The notes: a model not told the origin generated them from the sequence alone. A DNA stretch of 64,000 nt from Saccopteryx bilineata (GCF_036850765.1 NC_089493.1:188699140-188763139), one strand, 5' to 3'. Positions 47,470 through 58,038 are shown, counted from the first letter of the stretch. A program made the numbers and translations.

Positions 47470-48994
47470 GTAAAATAAGATAATAAATTAAGCCTTGACT
47501 TTGAGCCTTGAAGCTCAAATTGAATAGTTAGTAATTAGTGAATTACCGTTTTACAAAATGGGTCAGCGTGGCGTTTTTTTTATTTTCGAATCTCTTCTTT
47601 TGTGTTACAAATTTATATTGAAAATCAGTATTGTTTTGGAGTGTCATCAGAAGATTCTTTTTCAAGTGGTTTAATCACTATTAATCTTTTGGAGTAGCTT
47701 TCTTGTGACCTAAGTATTTAGAAGGTCTCCATGTCTATAAATAAATTCTCATGTTAGATTTGGATTTCTATAGCTTCTTTTTCTTCCCTACCTGTGAAGA
47801 ACAAGTCCTCTTGAGTATGTTCCTGATACCTGGGGCACCAGGATGGGAAAGAAATGTATCAGTGTGTTCAACCAAGCTGTGTCTGGTGGGCGCTTGCAAT
47901 GACCTGGGTCTTTTGGCCAATGCCAGCGCTATAGCAAAGCTAAGACCAAGATTCTAGTGGTTTGCAGATACTTGGGGAAGAAAGATGCACAACTATTAAG
48001 TGGTATAAAGTGATGAAGGCTCCATGAATGAAATCTGTGGCCGATGCAAAGAGAAAAGGAATAATTCAGTCTGCCTGTACAGATTTAGGAAGATGTCAGG
48101 GAGCCGGAAGGTGTTGGGGAGGGACCAGGAAGTAGAGATGCCAGGCGGAGGGGAGCGGTTTGCTCAAAGACTTGGAGGAATGCAGTGAGGTGTGTTCCTG
48201 GAACTGTCGTTAGCGACAAGGCCACCCCTTGTCACTGCAGTGAGAGATGCAATGACAGATGTTGTCCAGGCCACCTCATCATGCATGTGCTCTTAAAGTA
48301 CACTGTTTTCTACTTGAGGCTATAGGTCATGGAGAAACTGGGAATTTTAAACAAGAGAATGTGGTAAGTGATTCTATGTTCATTTTTAGTTTTCAAAGAC
48401 CACTTTGGTACACTGAAATGTAGAAACAGCAGTAGTCAGTTTTTCAATTCTTTTTTATACCATTTATTTATCACTCAACATTAAGAACCTCCTATAAATC
48501 AGCTTTTGTCTATGTGCTGATGTAAGGCTATGAACACCAAATGAGCATTCCGTGTGGGGCGCCCTGTGACTCTCAGAGACCATGGTTACAATAAGACACA
48601 TTATCCAAAAAGGGCCAGTGAATAACTATTCATCCCAACGTGCTCCCTTTAAATATAGCCTTATGTCCCCACTGAGAAGGGTTCCCCCGGGGTTACTGCC
48701 ACTGAGCATAATTAGGCCGCCTCCCCGTGCACTTGAAGATTATGTGCTGAGCAAGTCCTTTTCTTCTTTGAGTATAAAAGATACCACATGGTGATCAATT
48801 TCTATATCAAATCCAGTGGAACTCTCTAATGGGCACTCATGTTGAACTGGAGGTAGATATATGTTTGGTAGAACCACACACACCCTCAGACCGGAATCGT
48901 GCCTGTTTGTGCATGGGGTCCATCGGGCACTCTTTGCTCATTGTTTCTAATAGAGTGTGAGCATTGGCGGGTCTTCATCATCTCGTGCACTTGA
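47470..48994. other. intron-like DNA, with probable L2 remnants at 47960-48420
   Basis: 47990-48420 shows L2-like order: TATAAAGTGATGAAGGC, GGTGTTGGGGAGGGACCAGGAAGTAG and CATGGAGAAACTGGGAATTTTAAACAAGAGAATGTGG, then TTTCAAAGACCACTTTGG (in pieces). The rest is unassigned. Confidence 0.45.
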
Positions 48995-49050
48995 TTCTCA
49001 CCTGGGAGTGCATATCAGGATCATGGGGGGAGCTTTTTAAAAATATACAT
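48995..49050 (+). mobile_element. MER5A-like relic, left part (split by SINE)
   Basis: TCTCACCTGGGAGTGCATATCAGGATCATGGGGGGAGCTTTTTAAAAATA is the left half of MER5A (in pieces). The right half resumes after the SINE at 49434. Confidence 0.7.
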
Positions 49051-49433
49051 TGGCCCTGGCCGGTTGGCTCAGTGGTAGAGCGTCGGCCTGGCGTGCAGAA
49101 GTCCCGGGTTCGATTCCCGGCCAGGGCACACAGGAGAGGCGCCCATCTGTTTCTCCACCCCTCCCCCTCTCCTTCCTCTCTGTCTCTCTCTTCCCCTCCC
49201 GCAGCCAAGGCTCCATTGGAGCAGGGATGGCCCGGGTGCTGGGGATGGCTCCTTGGCCTCTGTCCCAGGCGCTGGAGTGGCTCTGGTCGCAAAAAAGCGA
49301 CGCCCCGGAGGGGCAGAGCATCACCCCCTGGTGGCCGTACTGGGTGGATCCCAGTCGGGCGCATGCAGGAGTCTGTCTGACTGTCTGTCCCCGTTTCCAG
49401 CTTCAGAAAAATACAAAAAAATAAAAATAAAAT
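49051..49433 (+). mobile_element. tRNA-derived bat SINE (short-head type) inside MER5A
   Basis: Head TGGCCCTGGCCGGTTGGCTC, intact B box (GGGTTCGATTCC), CGGGCGCATGCAGGAGTCTG and CGTTTCCAGCTTCAG, then an A-rich tail with AATAAAAATAAAAT. The flanks are AAAAATATACAT (left) and AAAAATATATGCAT (right), an imperfect duplication at an A-rich target. It splits the MER5A relic, so the SINE is the younger element. Confidence 0.93.
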
Positions 49434-49575
49434 AAAAATATATGCATATTTGAGTGCCACCCAAGAGATCAGAATCCATAATCCCAGATTAGGTGTAAAA
49501 CCAAGGGACATTTGTAGTGTTAAAAGCTCCTCCAGGGGATTTTCATACATTCACCCACTTGGAAAACCACTCATT
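49434..49575 (+). mobile_element. MER5A-like relic, right part
   Basis: GAGTGCCACCCAAGAGATCAGAATCC..., then AAAGCTCCTCCAGGGGATTTTCATAC...GGAAAACCACTC, as in the right half of MER5A. Confidence 0.65.
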
Positions 49576-49759
49576 CTAATCAGATATCCCTTATAACAGA
49601 GCCAAGGCGTAGGTTGCTAGATCCAGGACCGGAAGTCCAATCCCCTAGGGCAGTTCCTACTGTGACACCTTGTCCTGTGTCCATTCAACCTGCTCTGGAC
49701 CTTAAGCCAAGACATCTGAGAGATGGTGGCAGGAAGAATTTGCAATCAAAGCATATGTA

Positions 49760-50200
49760 TCATCCAGCTAATGTGGCTATAACAGAGCACCATACACTGG
49801 GTGGTTTAAACAACAGACAGTTATTGCTCACAGTCCTAGAGGCTGGACGTCTGAGATCAGGGTGCCGGCGTGGTTGGGTTCTTAGTGAGGCCTTCCTCCT
49901 TGGCTTCTAGACTGCTACCTTCTTGCTATGTCTTCACATGGCAATGAGATGGGAGTAGGAGAGAAGGGAGATGGCCAGAGGGTGTGAGAAGAAGAGGGAG
50001 AGGGTGAGGGTGGTGAGGAGAGAGGGAGGAAGAGGAAGCTCTCTGTCTGCTCTCTTGTTTTGAGGCACCAGTACCATCATGAGGACCCTACTTTCGTGAC
50101 CTCATCTACACCTGTTTACCTCCCGAAAGCCCCACCTCCTTTTGAGTGAGGGCTTCAACATACGAATTTTGAACAGCACAGACATTCAGTCTCTAAGACT
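49760..50200 (+). repeat. ancient LINE/MER-type interspersed repeat
   Basis: Contains GGCTATAACAGAGCACCATACACTGGGTGG, CACAGTCCTAGAGGCTGGACGTCTGAGATCAGGGTGCCGGC, TTCTTGCTATGTCTTCACATGG and CATCATGAGGACCC...CCACCTCCTTTTGAG...CAACATACGAATTTTG (in pieces). This is a well-known old mammalian repeat pattern whose exact family name I do not recall. A GA-rich expansion lies at 49940-50040. Confidence 0.7.
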
Positions 50201-50204
50201 AAGA

Positions 50205-50400
50205 GACTGCTTCTCACGCTGGCTGCCCATGAAAATCATTTAGGGACCTTTAAGGAACTTGTTAGCCCATGAGAGTCAGATTTAATTTGTCAGACCTGCT
50301 AGCGATACAACTTGACTCAAAGTCCTTGGTGTTCTCATCTGAAAAATGGGAATGGTATTACTAGCTATGCTGAGGATTACCTGAGATTCTAGATATCAAA
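50205..50400 (+). repeat. MER5A-like fragment followed by MIR 3' fragment
   Basis: 50205-50300: GCTTCTCACGCTGGCTGCCCATGAAAATCATTTAGGGACC (MER5A start). 50330-50400: TCATCTGAAAAATGGGAATGGTATTAC...GAGGATTACCTGAG (MIR 3' half). Short and diverged. Confidence 0.5.
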
Positions 50401-51244
50401 GGACTGGTTATCTCTAAAATATTGTGGAAATATAACTTGCAGTCTTAGTTCACTCTCTTTTTTGGATGAGCTGCTCTAGATAAAACTGGTATGTAAAGGG
50501 GAGACCAGACCTTTTAACAGCCAGGGTCTCTGGTGGCCCTGGATTGGAACTGCCAGTCCTCTGAATAAGCCAGGAAGGGATAGCTCTGCTGTCACATGTT
50601 CCTGCACTAGTTCCTGTACCCTCTGGGCCAGGACATGCCATGTAAATGAAGGGAGGGGGAGCGAGCAGCCTTGAGAAAAGTCATCCGGTGCTCTGAGACA
50701 CCTCTGAGGGAAACATCGTAGGGAGAGCTGCCTTCCTCCTATTAGAAAAGTAATAAGGCCAGCATGGTGACAGACAGGAGGTGGCCTTGGACCCTCAGGA
50801 CCGGCGGAGCTAGAGAGCGAACACCAGCTAGACGGGGCAGCTGTTTGTCCGCAGTCCAGAGTTGCCAGCTTATCCCGCTGAGAATGCAGAATGCATGCTT
50901 TTGGGTAAAAGCTCCCCGTATTCGAATGTTAGTAGCCCATTGGAGCACGCACACAGGGACTGAGCACTTCACAGGCTCACAGTGCCTGGGACACACAGAA
51001 CATATCTGTGGTCTGAATTTTGCCCGGATACCCCGTTTGGCCTGCACACTGCCGGAGGACGACTGTCCCTGTGGTCCTCGTACCCCGTCTCCTCCACGCC
51101 CGACACCACTGCTTGGTGCTCACCCGCACACAGAGTGTGTGCCCGCGCGGGCACCCGGTAGGCAGCCCCTGGCGCGGGTCCTTGCTCCCTTTCACTCCGC
51201 GCTTCTGGCATTTGTCTCTATGGGTTACAGTCATCCGTGCTATC
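50401..51244. other. non-coding DNA, GC-richer near 50740-51220
   Basis: Several overlapping frames on both strands, up to 170 codons on + at 50764-51276, in a GC-richer segment. No motif, splice context or homologue recognised. Mutual overlap of frames on both strands argues for chance. Confidence 0.4.
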
Positions 51245-51370
51245 AATATTTACTGAGCAGATACTGTGCTAGATGATAATGATACAAAATTCAATAAGCC
51301 ATTGGCCCTGCCCCGTGTTGCTTCTAGTCTAGACTAGGAGACATGCCCAGTGCAGTGACGGAGGCCAGAA
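51245..51370. repeat. L2-type LINE relic
   Basis: TCAATATTTACTGAGCAGATACTGTGCTAGATGATAATGATACAAAATTC...GGCCCTGCCCCG...TCTAGTCTAG, an L2 pattern. Confidence 0.65.
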
Positions 51371-51494
51371 AGAATGTGACAGGAAGGAAGCGAAGCCATG
51401 TAACCCAACCTCCGCTAGAGAGTCTGTTGCTTTGACTTACTAATAAAAGAAAAATGCCCCCCCTTTTCTTTTACCTACATTTTCCCCCTAATGT

Positions 51495-51622
51495 ACCGTA
51501 TTTTTCACTCCGTAAGATGCACCTGACCATAAGAGACACACCTAGGGTTTTAAGGAGGAAAATAAGAAAAAAATATATATTCTGAACCAAATGGTGTGTT
51601 AAAATATTTAATAAAATACGGT
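51495..51622. mobile_element. small inverted-repeat (MITE-like) element
   Basis: 128 bases bounded by a perfect 10-base inverted repeat ACCGTATTTT / AAAATACGGT. The interior has ACTCCGTAAGATGCACCTGACC followed by a partial repeat CATAAGAGACACACCTAGGG (in pieces). The pattern matches a non-autonomous DNA element I associate with bat genomes. I find no unambiguous target-site duplication, so the superfamily stays open. Confidence 0.55.
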
Positions 51623-52718
51623 TGTTGTTTTTTAAGTTTGGGCAAGGCATTGAGTGAAGACCACATCTCACCTGGTTTTCTCACCGCTAAGGAGTCTCTC
51701 TGATGCCCAGAAGGTCACGGTACAAAAGTGGGCACCACCCCACACAATGCAGTGCTAATAAGTAACCCCCAACACCGCCAACATTTTATTGGAATTGAAA
51801 ATGTGGTGGCTGTGTTCAGCAAGGAACAAAGACGCCCAGATGAATTTGGTCCACGTGAGCTCCTGGCTTTTCTGTCCGTAACCTGTGTGTTTGGCGCTCG
51901 GCGATGCCAAGTGGCTTGCCCCGGGGACTGTGTCTCATAACAGGCTTCTCTCCAGGGGTGTGTCTCCCAAACCCGGAGATGGTTATCTGTCAATAGGAAG
52001 GAAAACAAGTTGTGAAAGTAGGCCGCGTGCGTCACCGATAAACATGAGCACCCTCCCTGGCGAGCGTCCTCCTCTCCCTGCCAAAGTGACCTTGGTTGGC
52101 GCAAAGATGACAGAGTGCTTCCCTGCCCGGGTCTGACAGCCCTGCTATCACAGCACATTTGACAAATCGTTCACATTAAATCCGGGGGCACTTTCGGCAG
52201 CGCCGACGTCCCCTCTCCATCACTCCTGATTACCACACAAACGTCAGCCGTGGCACCAAGCACATTTGTCAGAGGGAGTAAAAAGCAGTTGTTAGTAAGA
52301 GCGCTACCTGTCATACTAATGGACTGGCGCTTGTTGCTTGGTGTCTCGCAGGAGCCTGCCGATTTGCAAAAAAACAAAACATATATATATATATGTGTAT
52401 GTATGTTTTCAGAGGGTTGTCCAGCGTTGGTTGAGAACGCTTTTGTGCTTTCGTAAAGAGGAGCATTGAAAGGCTGTCAGACGGGCCACCGACTGTCTTC
52501 TCACGGAAGTAGGGACAAATTCAGGTGATTTTTTTTTAGCAACTTAGCTGGTTAGTGACTGCTGTCCTTTGTGGTCAAAGAGGCAATAGCAAGTTTTTCC
52601 GTTGACTCATCTATATCTATAGACTTTAATTTGTAAAAAAAAAGAGATAATAACTGAGTGAATGGAACAATTTTTTGTTACTCATGAGGGAACATCCTAC
52701 CCGTGCTTTTATTGTTTC
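51623..52718. other. unique non-coding DNA, no recognised repeat
   Basis: A (TA)n-like run at 52381-52394 and T/A homopolymers. The moderately GC-rich, repeat-free part at 51700-52340 could be a conserved element. A 147-codon minus frame at 51715-52158 has no motif. Confidence 0.4.
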
Positions 52719-53400
52719 CTTTTTTTTTTTTTTTTTTTTTTGGCTTTTTTTAAATTGAATTTATTTGGGTGGCATTGGGTAATAAAATTGTACATGCTCC
52801 AGGTATATGGTTCTATAAAACTTCATCTGTATATTGTATCGTCTGTCCACCACCCCAAGTCAGGTCTCCTTCCAACACCATTGATCCCCCCTTGACCCTC
52901 TCCTACCTTCCCCCACCCTCCTTTTTCTCTGGTGATTGATCACCAATCTGTTGTCTGTGTCTGTGTGTTGTCTGTGTCTGTGAGGTTATTGTTTTCTTGG
53001 TTTTTGCTTAATCCCTTAACCTTTTTTTCACCCAGTCCCCCACCCCACCTCCTTTCTGACAGCTGTCAATCTGTTCTCTGTTCCTATGAGTCTGTTTCTC
53101 TTTTATTCATTAGTTTCTTTTGTTCATTAGGCTTCACGTATGGGGGAGATCGTATGGTACTTGTCTTTCTCTGACTGGCTTATTTCACTTAGCATAATGC
53201 TCTCCAGGTCCATTCACACTGTCCCAAAAGATAAGATTGACTTCTTTTTTTATGGCCAAGTAGTATTCCATTGTGTAAATACCTACATATCACAGCTCTT
53301 TTTATCCACTCATCTGCTGATAGGCACTTGGACTGTCTCCAGATCTTGGCTATTATATAATAAATAGCGCTGCAGTGAACATAGGGGTGCATACAGGAAT
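52719..53400 (-). mobile_element. 5'-truncated LINE-1: ORF2 C-terminus relic and 3' UTR
   Basis: Read on the minus strand, it runs from CACCCCTATGTTCACTGCAGC at the 53400 end into the L1 ORF2 C-terminal region. Remnants of the IAKIW and STDEWIK-like blocks are visible (ADEWIK here), then ATGCTAAGTGAAATAAG, the 3' UTR, and a tail of about 22 A (T run 52720-52741). Frameshifts make the reverse-transcriptase end non-functional, as is usual for 5'-truncated L1 insertions. Flanking target duplication not resolved. Confidence 0.92.
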
Positions 53401-53519
53401 CATTTGAAGGCGGCCGCATACGAATCTGTCTCTGTCACCTTGTCCTTCAGAGGTGCCCTGCTCTGCGTAAAGCCTCCCGTGTCACTCGTACACTTTGTTT
53501 CACAGCCCAGCCGGAACAG

Positions 53520-53640
53520 CCCTGTGTGGCAGGCTGGGCGCGTCCTCCTTCCTCCCATTTCAGAGAGGACAAAACTGAGAAACAGAAAGTTTATTTCCTA
53601 GGGTTATACAGTTGAGTGCCTGTTGACTCAAGCCCATAAC
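53520..53640 (-). repeat. MIR SINE relic
   Basis: Reverse MIR: CTCCCATTTCAGAGAGGACAAAACTGAGAAACAGAAAG...GGTTATACAGTTGAG. Diverged. Confidence 0.6.
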
Positions 53641-54661
53641 ATCCCGAATATTTGGCTGTTCCAATAAGGTGTGTGCTGTCTGTCAAGCCAGCTCCACGTG
53701 GGCCACATGCTGGTGCTTCATAACTTTGTTTCCTCGCCATTCTTCTCTTGTCCCCAGTCTTCTTTCGCTAGTCAGTTTGAATTTGATTTCTCCCTTTCTT
53801 CTTTGTCGATGGATGAAAAAAAAAATTAGAGAAAAGTTTAGAAAATTAGGGAAACAAAAATACAGAAAAAAATAAATCGGGTTGAAAACTTTTATCTGAC
53901 TGTACTTTATACGGTTGAGCCGAGGACTCTGAACGGTTTGGGAGAGTGAACTTCCGGCACGACAGGCACCTGGGATCACGGCGTTGACTCTGAGCACCTG
54001 GCTGTGCTCTGCTCTTCCACATATCGCAGGTCACTGCGACCGCCCCTTTGATTTCTTGTTGAATCCGCTCCTGTAAGTGATGTAACAGGCTGGAGCGACC
54101 GGCTTGAGATGAGCTGATTTAAATAGAGAAGCACGTGATAAGAGTTTGATTCCTTTCTTATTCTTTTCCAAAAGTTTTAGATTAATGTTTCTGGATCCTG
54201 TGTTGGCTTATTCCTGTTGGATATTTTAGTTATTTTTAGTGTTCTTTTCATAGGAAAATAGGTGATCTGTAATTAGCTCTTGATTGCAACCTACTCAGAT
54301 CCCTGAACCAGTAAATCTCACTATATTAAACCCTCTGTGATTCATAGGAAGACAATCTCTCATACATTCATTCGTTCATCAAATTTCAGTGTATACTCAC
54401 TATGTGCCTAGCCCTGCACGAAGCCCTAAAAATGCCAGGTTGGAAATGTGTGCCTCCCACAGGTTTAATGTGGAGTATTTTATCAGGAAAAAGTAATGGT
54501 CATCTGCTTTGGACATGCCCAGCAGTAACTGTAGGCCTTCCCCCGACACCCACCTTGCCAGGAGCCTTCTGATGCTTCCCCGGGGGCTTTGCATTACAGA
54601 GTCCCATTCATTCTCTCTTGTTCTCAGTGACTGCTATTTGTCCTGTAGCTCTTTCTTTCTA
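53641..54661. other. non-coding DNA with a short L2-like fragment
   Basis: 54360-54440 (CATTCATTCGTTCATCAAATTTCAGTGTATACTCACTATGTGCC) looks L2-like. Otherwise unassigned. Confidence 0.4.
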
Positions 54662-54908
54662 CATTGCTCACAAAAATTAGGGGACCGGGCAACGTGCAGA
54701 TACTCCAGTACTTACAGCCTTTTGTAGAGTGCATTTTCACCAATGAAATAAAAGTTGGTTTTGCGTCTCATTTGTATAATTGAACAACTTCCTTTGACTT
54801 GTTGTTTGCTTTTCTGATGTTCTTGTTTAATAAAAAAAAAATCAAATGCTTCTTTGTTTTATCACTTCATATTCATTTTGAAATATCCCCTAATTTTTGT
54901 GAGCAGTA
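54662..54908. mobile_element. Tc1/mariner-type MITE
   Basis: About 247 bases with TGCTCACAAAAATTAGGGGA at the left (54665-54684) and its exact reverse complement at the right (54886-54905). A TA dinucleotide lies just outside each end, the Tc1/mariner target. The outermost few bases differ between the ends. The interior is AT-rich with no transposase. Superfamily inferred from the TGCTCA...A-rich terminal motif and TA flanks. Confidence 0.8.
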
Positions 54909-55274
54909 TAGATCATAAAGGCATTGAACATATCAATATCAATATTTGTCATTTTTATTTGTTTTGTAGCAGATTTCCTTTCACACTGGAATAGATAAGA
55001 CTGATGAAAGAAGAGCATTCATGGTTGAAATAGAGGTGTGGCATCTCTACTTGCTGTGGCCCCAGGATGCCTCCCTAGGGCACACAATCCTACCAGGAGA
55101 AGGTGGGGAAAGCCGTGGTCTCAGGTGGTAACCAGGTAGTGCCCATGAACAAGGCTGCCTCCACCTCAGAGACCCGCCCCCTCTCTTCTTATGTGTGCCT
55201 ACGTCGGTGGCACTGTTGCTTTGTGCAGCCCGTGCTGGGAGGAAGGGAGAATTGTGTTAAGAAAGTCTTGATGA

Positions 55275-55590
55275 GCCTGACCAAGTGGTGCAGTGGATGG
55301 AGTGTTGGACTGGGATGCGGAGGACCCAGGTTCGAGACCGCGAGGTTGCCAGCTTGAGCCTAGGCTCATCTGGTTTGAGCAAAAAGCTCACCAGCTTGGA
55401 CCCAAGATTGCTGGCTCGATCAAGGGGTCACTTGGTCTGCTGAAGGCCCACGGTCAAGGCACCTATGAGAAAGCAATCAATGAACAACTAAGGTGTCACA
55501 ACAAAAAAACTGATGATTGATGCTTCTCATCTCTCTCCGTTCCTGTCTGTCCCTCTCTCTGACTCTCTCTCTGTCTCTGTAAAAAAAAAG
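55275..55590 (+). mobile_element. tRNA-derived bat SINE (long type) with 14-base TSD
   Basis: Head GCCTGACCAAGTGGTGCAGTGG, B box GGTTCGAGACC, then the same GCTTGAGCCTAGGCTCATC/GAGAAAGCAATC/GATGATTGATGCTTC order as the copy at 44542, a CT-rich stretch and an A tail. Target-site duplication GAAAGTCTTGATGA (55261-55274 and 55591-55604) is exact. Reads as a recent insertion. Confidence 0.96.
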
Positions 55591-55604
55591 GAAAGTCTTG
55601 ATGA

Positions 55605-56480
55605 AGAGTTATGTTGAGGATATTTAACATGTAGATTGAATGAAAACTATTTGCATTCTGTACCATGTTCCAGATACTCTCAAATAATTTTATATGCATT
55701 TGACCTCCGAAAACGGGTAGGGACAAGGTGGCATGTTTCATTTTCCTGAGACACCTTGCCTTGTTCCTTTACGTCCAGACATACAGCATGTTTTATTTTG
55801 TTTTGTTTTAAGTGAGCGACTGTAGCCCCGTGTTAATTTCCGTGTCGACACACCCCATCATCCATCGGTGGCATATGATATATCCAATACATTTCCAACA
55901 CTGCCACTTTTAAAAATAACTTAAAAGGTTGTAAATGTCAAATTGAGATTTGAAATATGTCAGATAGCTGTCATTTTTACACCCTTCATTAATTTCAATT
56001 GGACTCAGTGAATTGCATTTGACAAAGTGTTATCGCACAATGACTACCAGCGTGCTCCATGGATGCAGCGCATCCCTGGCGTGCAGGATGTTTTGAGGGG
56101 AACTTTAATATATGACTTCTCTTTGGCCTCCGAGATGGCATGAGACCATCAAATGACAAGTGTGGCAGCGTTCAACTTTAAGGTTTCCCAAATGGTGGCA
56201 TTTGAAATATCTTCAAGAGGCTTATTCGGACATGGAAATATCTACTGGAGAGTTTCCAACAAGAAAAATAGATACAAGTGTGTTCGATGCAAAAATTGCA
56301 AAATTTGGACTACAGTTAAGGCAAAGGGGTCACGATGAGAAATTTCCTTTTGACGGATCTGAGAAGGTAGAGGCGTGCATGGATGAGTTGGCTCCTGGTA
56401 ATGAAAATAATTTCATTGCTAAAATTAACAGCAACTCCCAACTATGAAGTGCTATGCGAAGAGCATGATCCTGAGGGCGT
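55605..56480. other. unique non-coding DNA with an overlapping pair of open frames
   Basis: At 56153-56447 two + frames are open over the same 200 bases: one Lys/Cys-rich (KNRYKCVRCKNCKIW) and one acidic (KIDTSVFDAKIAKFG). No splice sites frame them and no family is recognised. A conserved non-coding element or chance are both possible. Confidence 0.3.
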
Positions 56481-56589
56481 AATGCTTAAACCCCAGGCTC
56501 TGGTGTCAGGCTGCGCTAGTTCAAACCCTGGCTCCACCTCTTACTCTGTGACTCTGGGAAAGCCTCTTGACATCTAGGTACTTCAAATT
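56481..56589 (+). repeat. MIR SINE relic, left part (split by SINE)
   Basis: GGCTCTGGTGTCAGGCTGCGCTAGTTCAAACCCTGGCTCCACC, CTCTGTGACTCTGGGAAAGCC (in pieces) is the tRNA-like and core part of MIR. It resumes at 56976. Confidence 0.85.
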
Positions 56590-56600
56590 TTGTAAGTTGT

Positions 56601-56975
56601 GGCCCTGGCCAGTTGGCGCAGCATTAGAGTGTTGTCCCGGCATGTGGATGTCCCGGGTTCAATTCCTGGTCAGGGCATACGGGGGAGAAGTGACCATCTG
56701 CTTCTCCACACCTTCCCGTCTTTTTCCCTCTTCCCCCCCCTCACTCCCCTGCAGCATGGCTTGAAAGGTCAGGCATGTTGGCCCAGGCACTGAGGATGGC
56801 TCCTTGGCCTCCACTCAGGCACTAGAATAGCTAGGTTGCAATGGAGTAGTGGCCCCAGATGGGCATAGCACCCTCCCCTCTGCCCCCCGTAGGGGGCTTG
56901 CTGGTGGATCCTGGTTGGGGCATAAAGGAGAGTCTGTCTCTCTGCCTTTCCACCTCTCAATAATAATAATAATAA
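56601..56975 (+). mobile_element. tRNA-derived bat SINE (short-head type), older, inside MIR
   Basis: Head GGCCCTGGCCAGTTGGCGCAG, B box GGGTTCAATTCC, then ACGGGGGAGAAGTGACCATC and GGTGGATCCTGG, ending in an (AAT)n tail. Target-site duplication TTGTAAGTTGT at 56590-56600 and 56976-56986 is exact. It has many more changes than the copies at 37301 or 45822 and carries an AAT-type rather than pure A tail. Confidence 0.93.
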
Positions 56976-56986
56976 TTGTAAGTTGT

Positions 56987-57320
56987 AAAATCAGAATAAT
57001 GACATTATCTCATAAGAGTTACTTTGAGGATAATGTGCGTGCCACGAAGGTTAGCTGTTTTTATTATATAGCAGGACACCACAAGATGTTTTTTACTTAT
57101 TCATTCAATTCTCCAACCACCTTATAGAGGCTGTGTTCCTAATATTGCTGATTTACACATGCAAGAATGGAGACTTGCAATGATACTTACTTTGTCCAGA
57201 GTTGTCTGACTAGAAAGGGGCAAAGACAGGGGTCAGGTAATGGACGACACCTCTTAGGTCAATTTGTTCATCTGTAAGAGGTGGTAATTGAACTTGAAGG
57301 TCCCGCCTACATCAGCCATT
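56987..57320. repeat. MIR right part and adjacent MIR-like fragments
   Basis: 56976-57060 completes the split MIR (AAAATCAGAATAATGACATTATC...TACTTTGAGGATAATG). 57080-57235 resembles reverse MIR and 57245-57310 forward MIR (TTTGTTCATCTGTAAGAGG). Boundaries are loose. Confidence 0.55.
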
Positions 57321-57658
57321 ATTAGATGCAGTGACACCAGGAGCCAGCCCTCTGACAGGTTTATGCCTTGCCCGGGCTGGGCAGCTGGTTCTTTAAAATA
57401 TACATTCTCATTTTTGCTCCCTTTTCTCTCCTAAGAAAATAAGCCAAGTTTTGTGTGTTTATACGACTGTTAGTGTCATATTTTTAACACAGCTTTAAAG
57501 AAAATGTCAATAAGTTAGTAACCTAACTGAATTTTAAAAACACACCTGTGGAAGAAATTTTATCTAGAAATTATTACTCTGAGTAAAGAAAATGGTGAAC
57601 TTTTATTGTTTGTTTTCTTTTCCCCTATCTTTGCATCAGCATCAAAGGAGTTGAAAAT

Positions 57659-57879
57659 TGGCCCTGGCAGGTTAGCTCCGTGGGTTAGGGCGCTGTCCCG
57701 GAATGGCAGGGCTGCCTGTCTGGTCCCCAGTCAGGGCACACCCAGGAAACAACCAGGGGATGCACAGCTGAGGAGATCAGCAAATGGATGCTTCCCTTCC
57801 CCTTCCCTCTCTCTGACTTCCTCTGTCTTCCCGCCTCTCTTTGTCTCTCTCAACAATCAGTCAATAAAAAATAATTAAG
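57659..57879 (+). mobile_element. tRNA-derived SINE, first of a tandem pair
   Basis: Head TGGCCCTGGCAGGTTAGCTC with a degenerate A and B box (TGGTCCCCAG). Body GCACACCCAGGAAACAACC, GAGATCAGCAAATGGATGC, pyrimidine-rich end and an A-rich AATAAAAAATAATTAA tail running straight into the next SINE. Left target sequence TTGAAAAT at 57651-57658. Confidence 0.85.
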
Positions 57880-58038
57880 CCCTGGCCGGATAGCTTGGTT
57901 GGTTGGAACGTTGTCCCGAAGCACAGAGGTTGCTGGTTCGATCCCCAGGCAGGGCACAGATAGGAACAGCTCAATGTTCCTGCCTCTCTCCTCTGCCTTT
58001 CTCTAAAGTAGTAGTAAAAAAAAAAAAAAAAAAAAAAA
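57880..58038 (+). mobile_element. tRNA-derived SINE, second of a tandem pair
   Basis: Head GCCCTGGCCGGATAGCTTGG, B box GGTTCGATCCCC, short body, CTCTCTCCTCTGCC and a long A tail. The octamer TTGAAAAT follows at 58039-58046, the same as the sequence left of the first SINE. The pair is therefore bracketed by one target duplication. Confidence 0.85.

Noticed and set aside
48964..49550. Frames of 138 and 190 codons on opposite strands.
   Set aside because: Both run through the SINE at 49051. Near-identical frames recur in the copies at 37301 and 45822.
50764..51276. 170-codon frame on + with four overlapping frames on both strands.
   Set aside because: GC-rich, low-stop patch. No splice signals or domain.
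53140..53419. Open frames on both strands around the L1.
   Set aside because: The minus frame is a broken remnant of L1 ORF2 and the plus frame is its antisense. Not a host gene.
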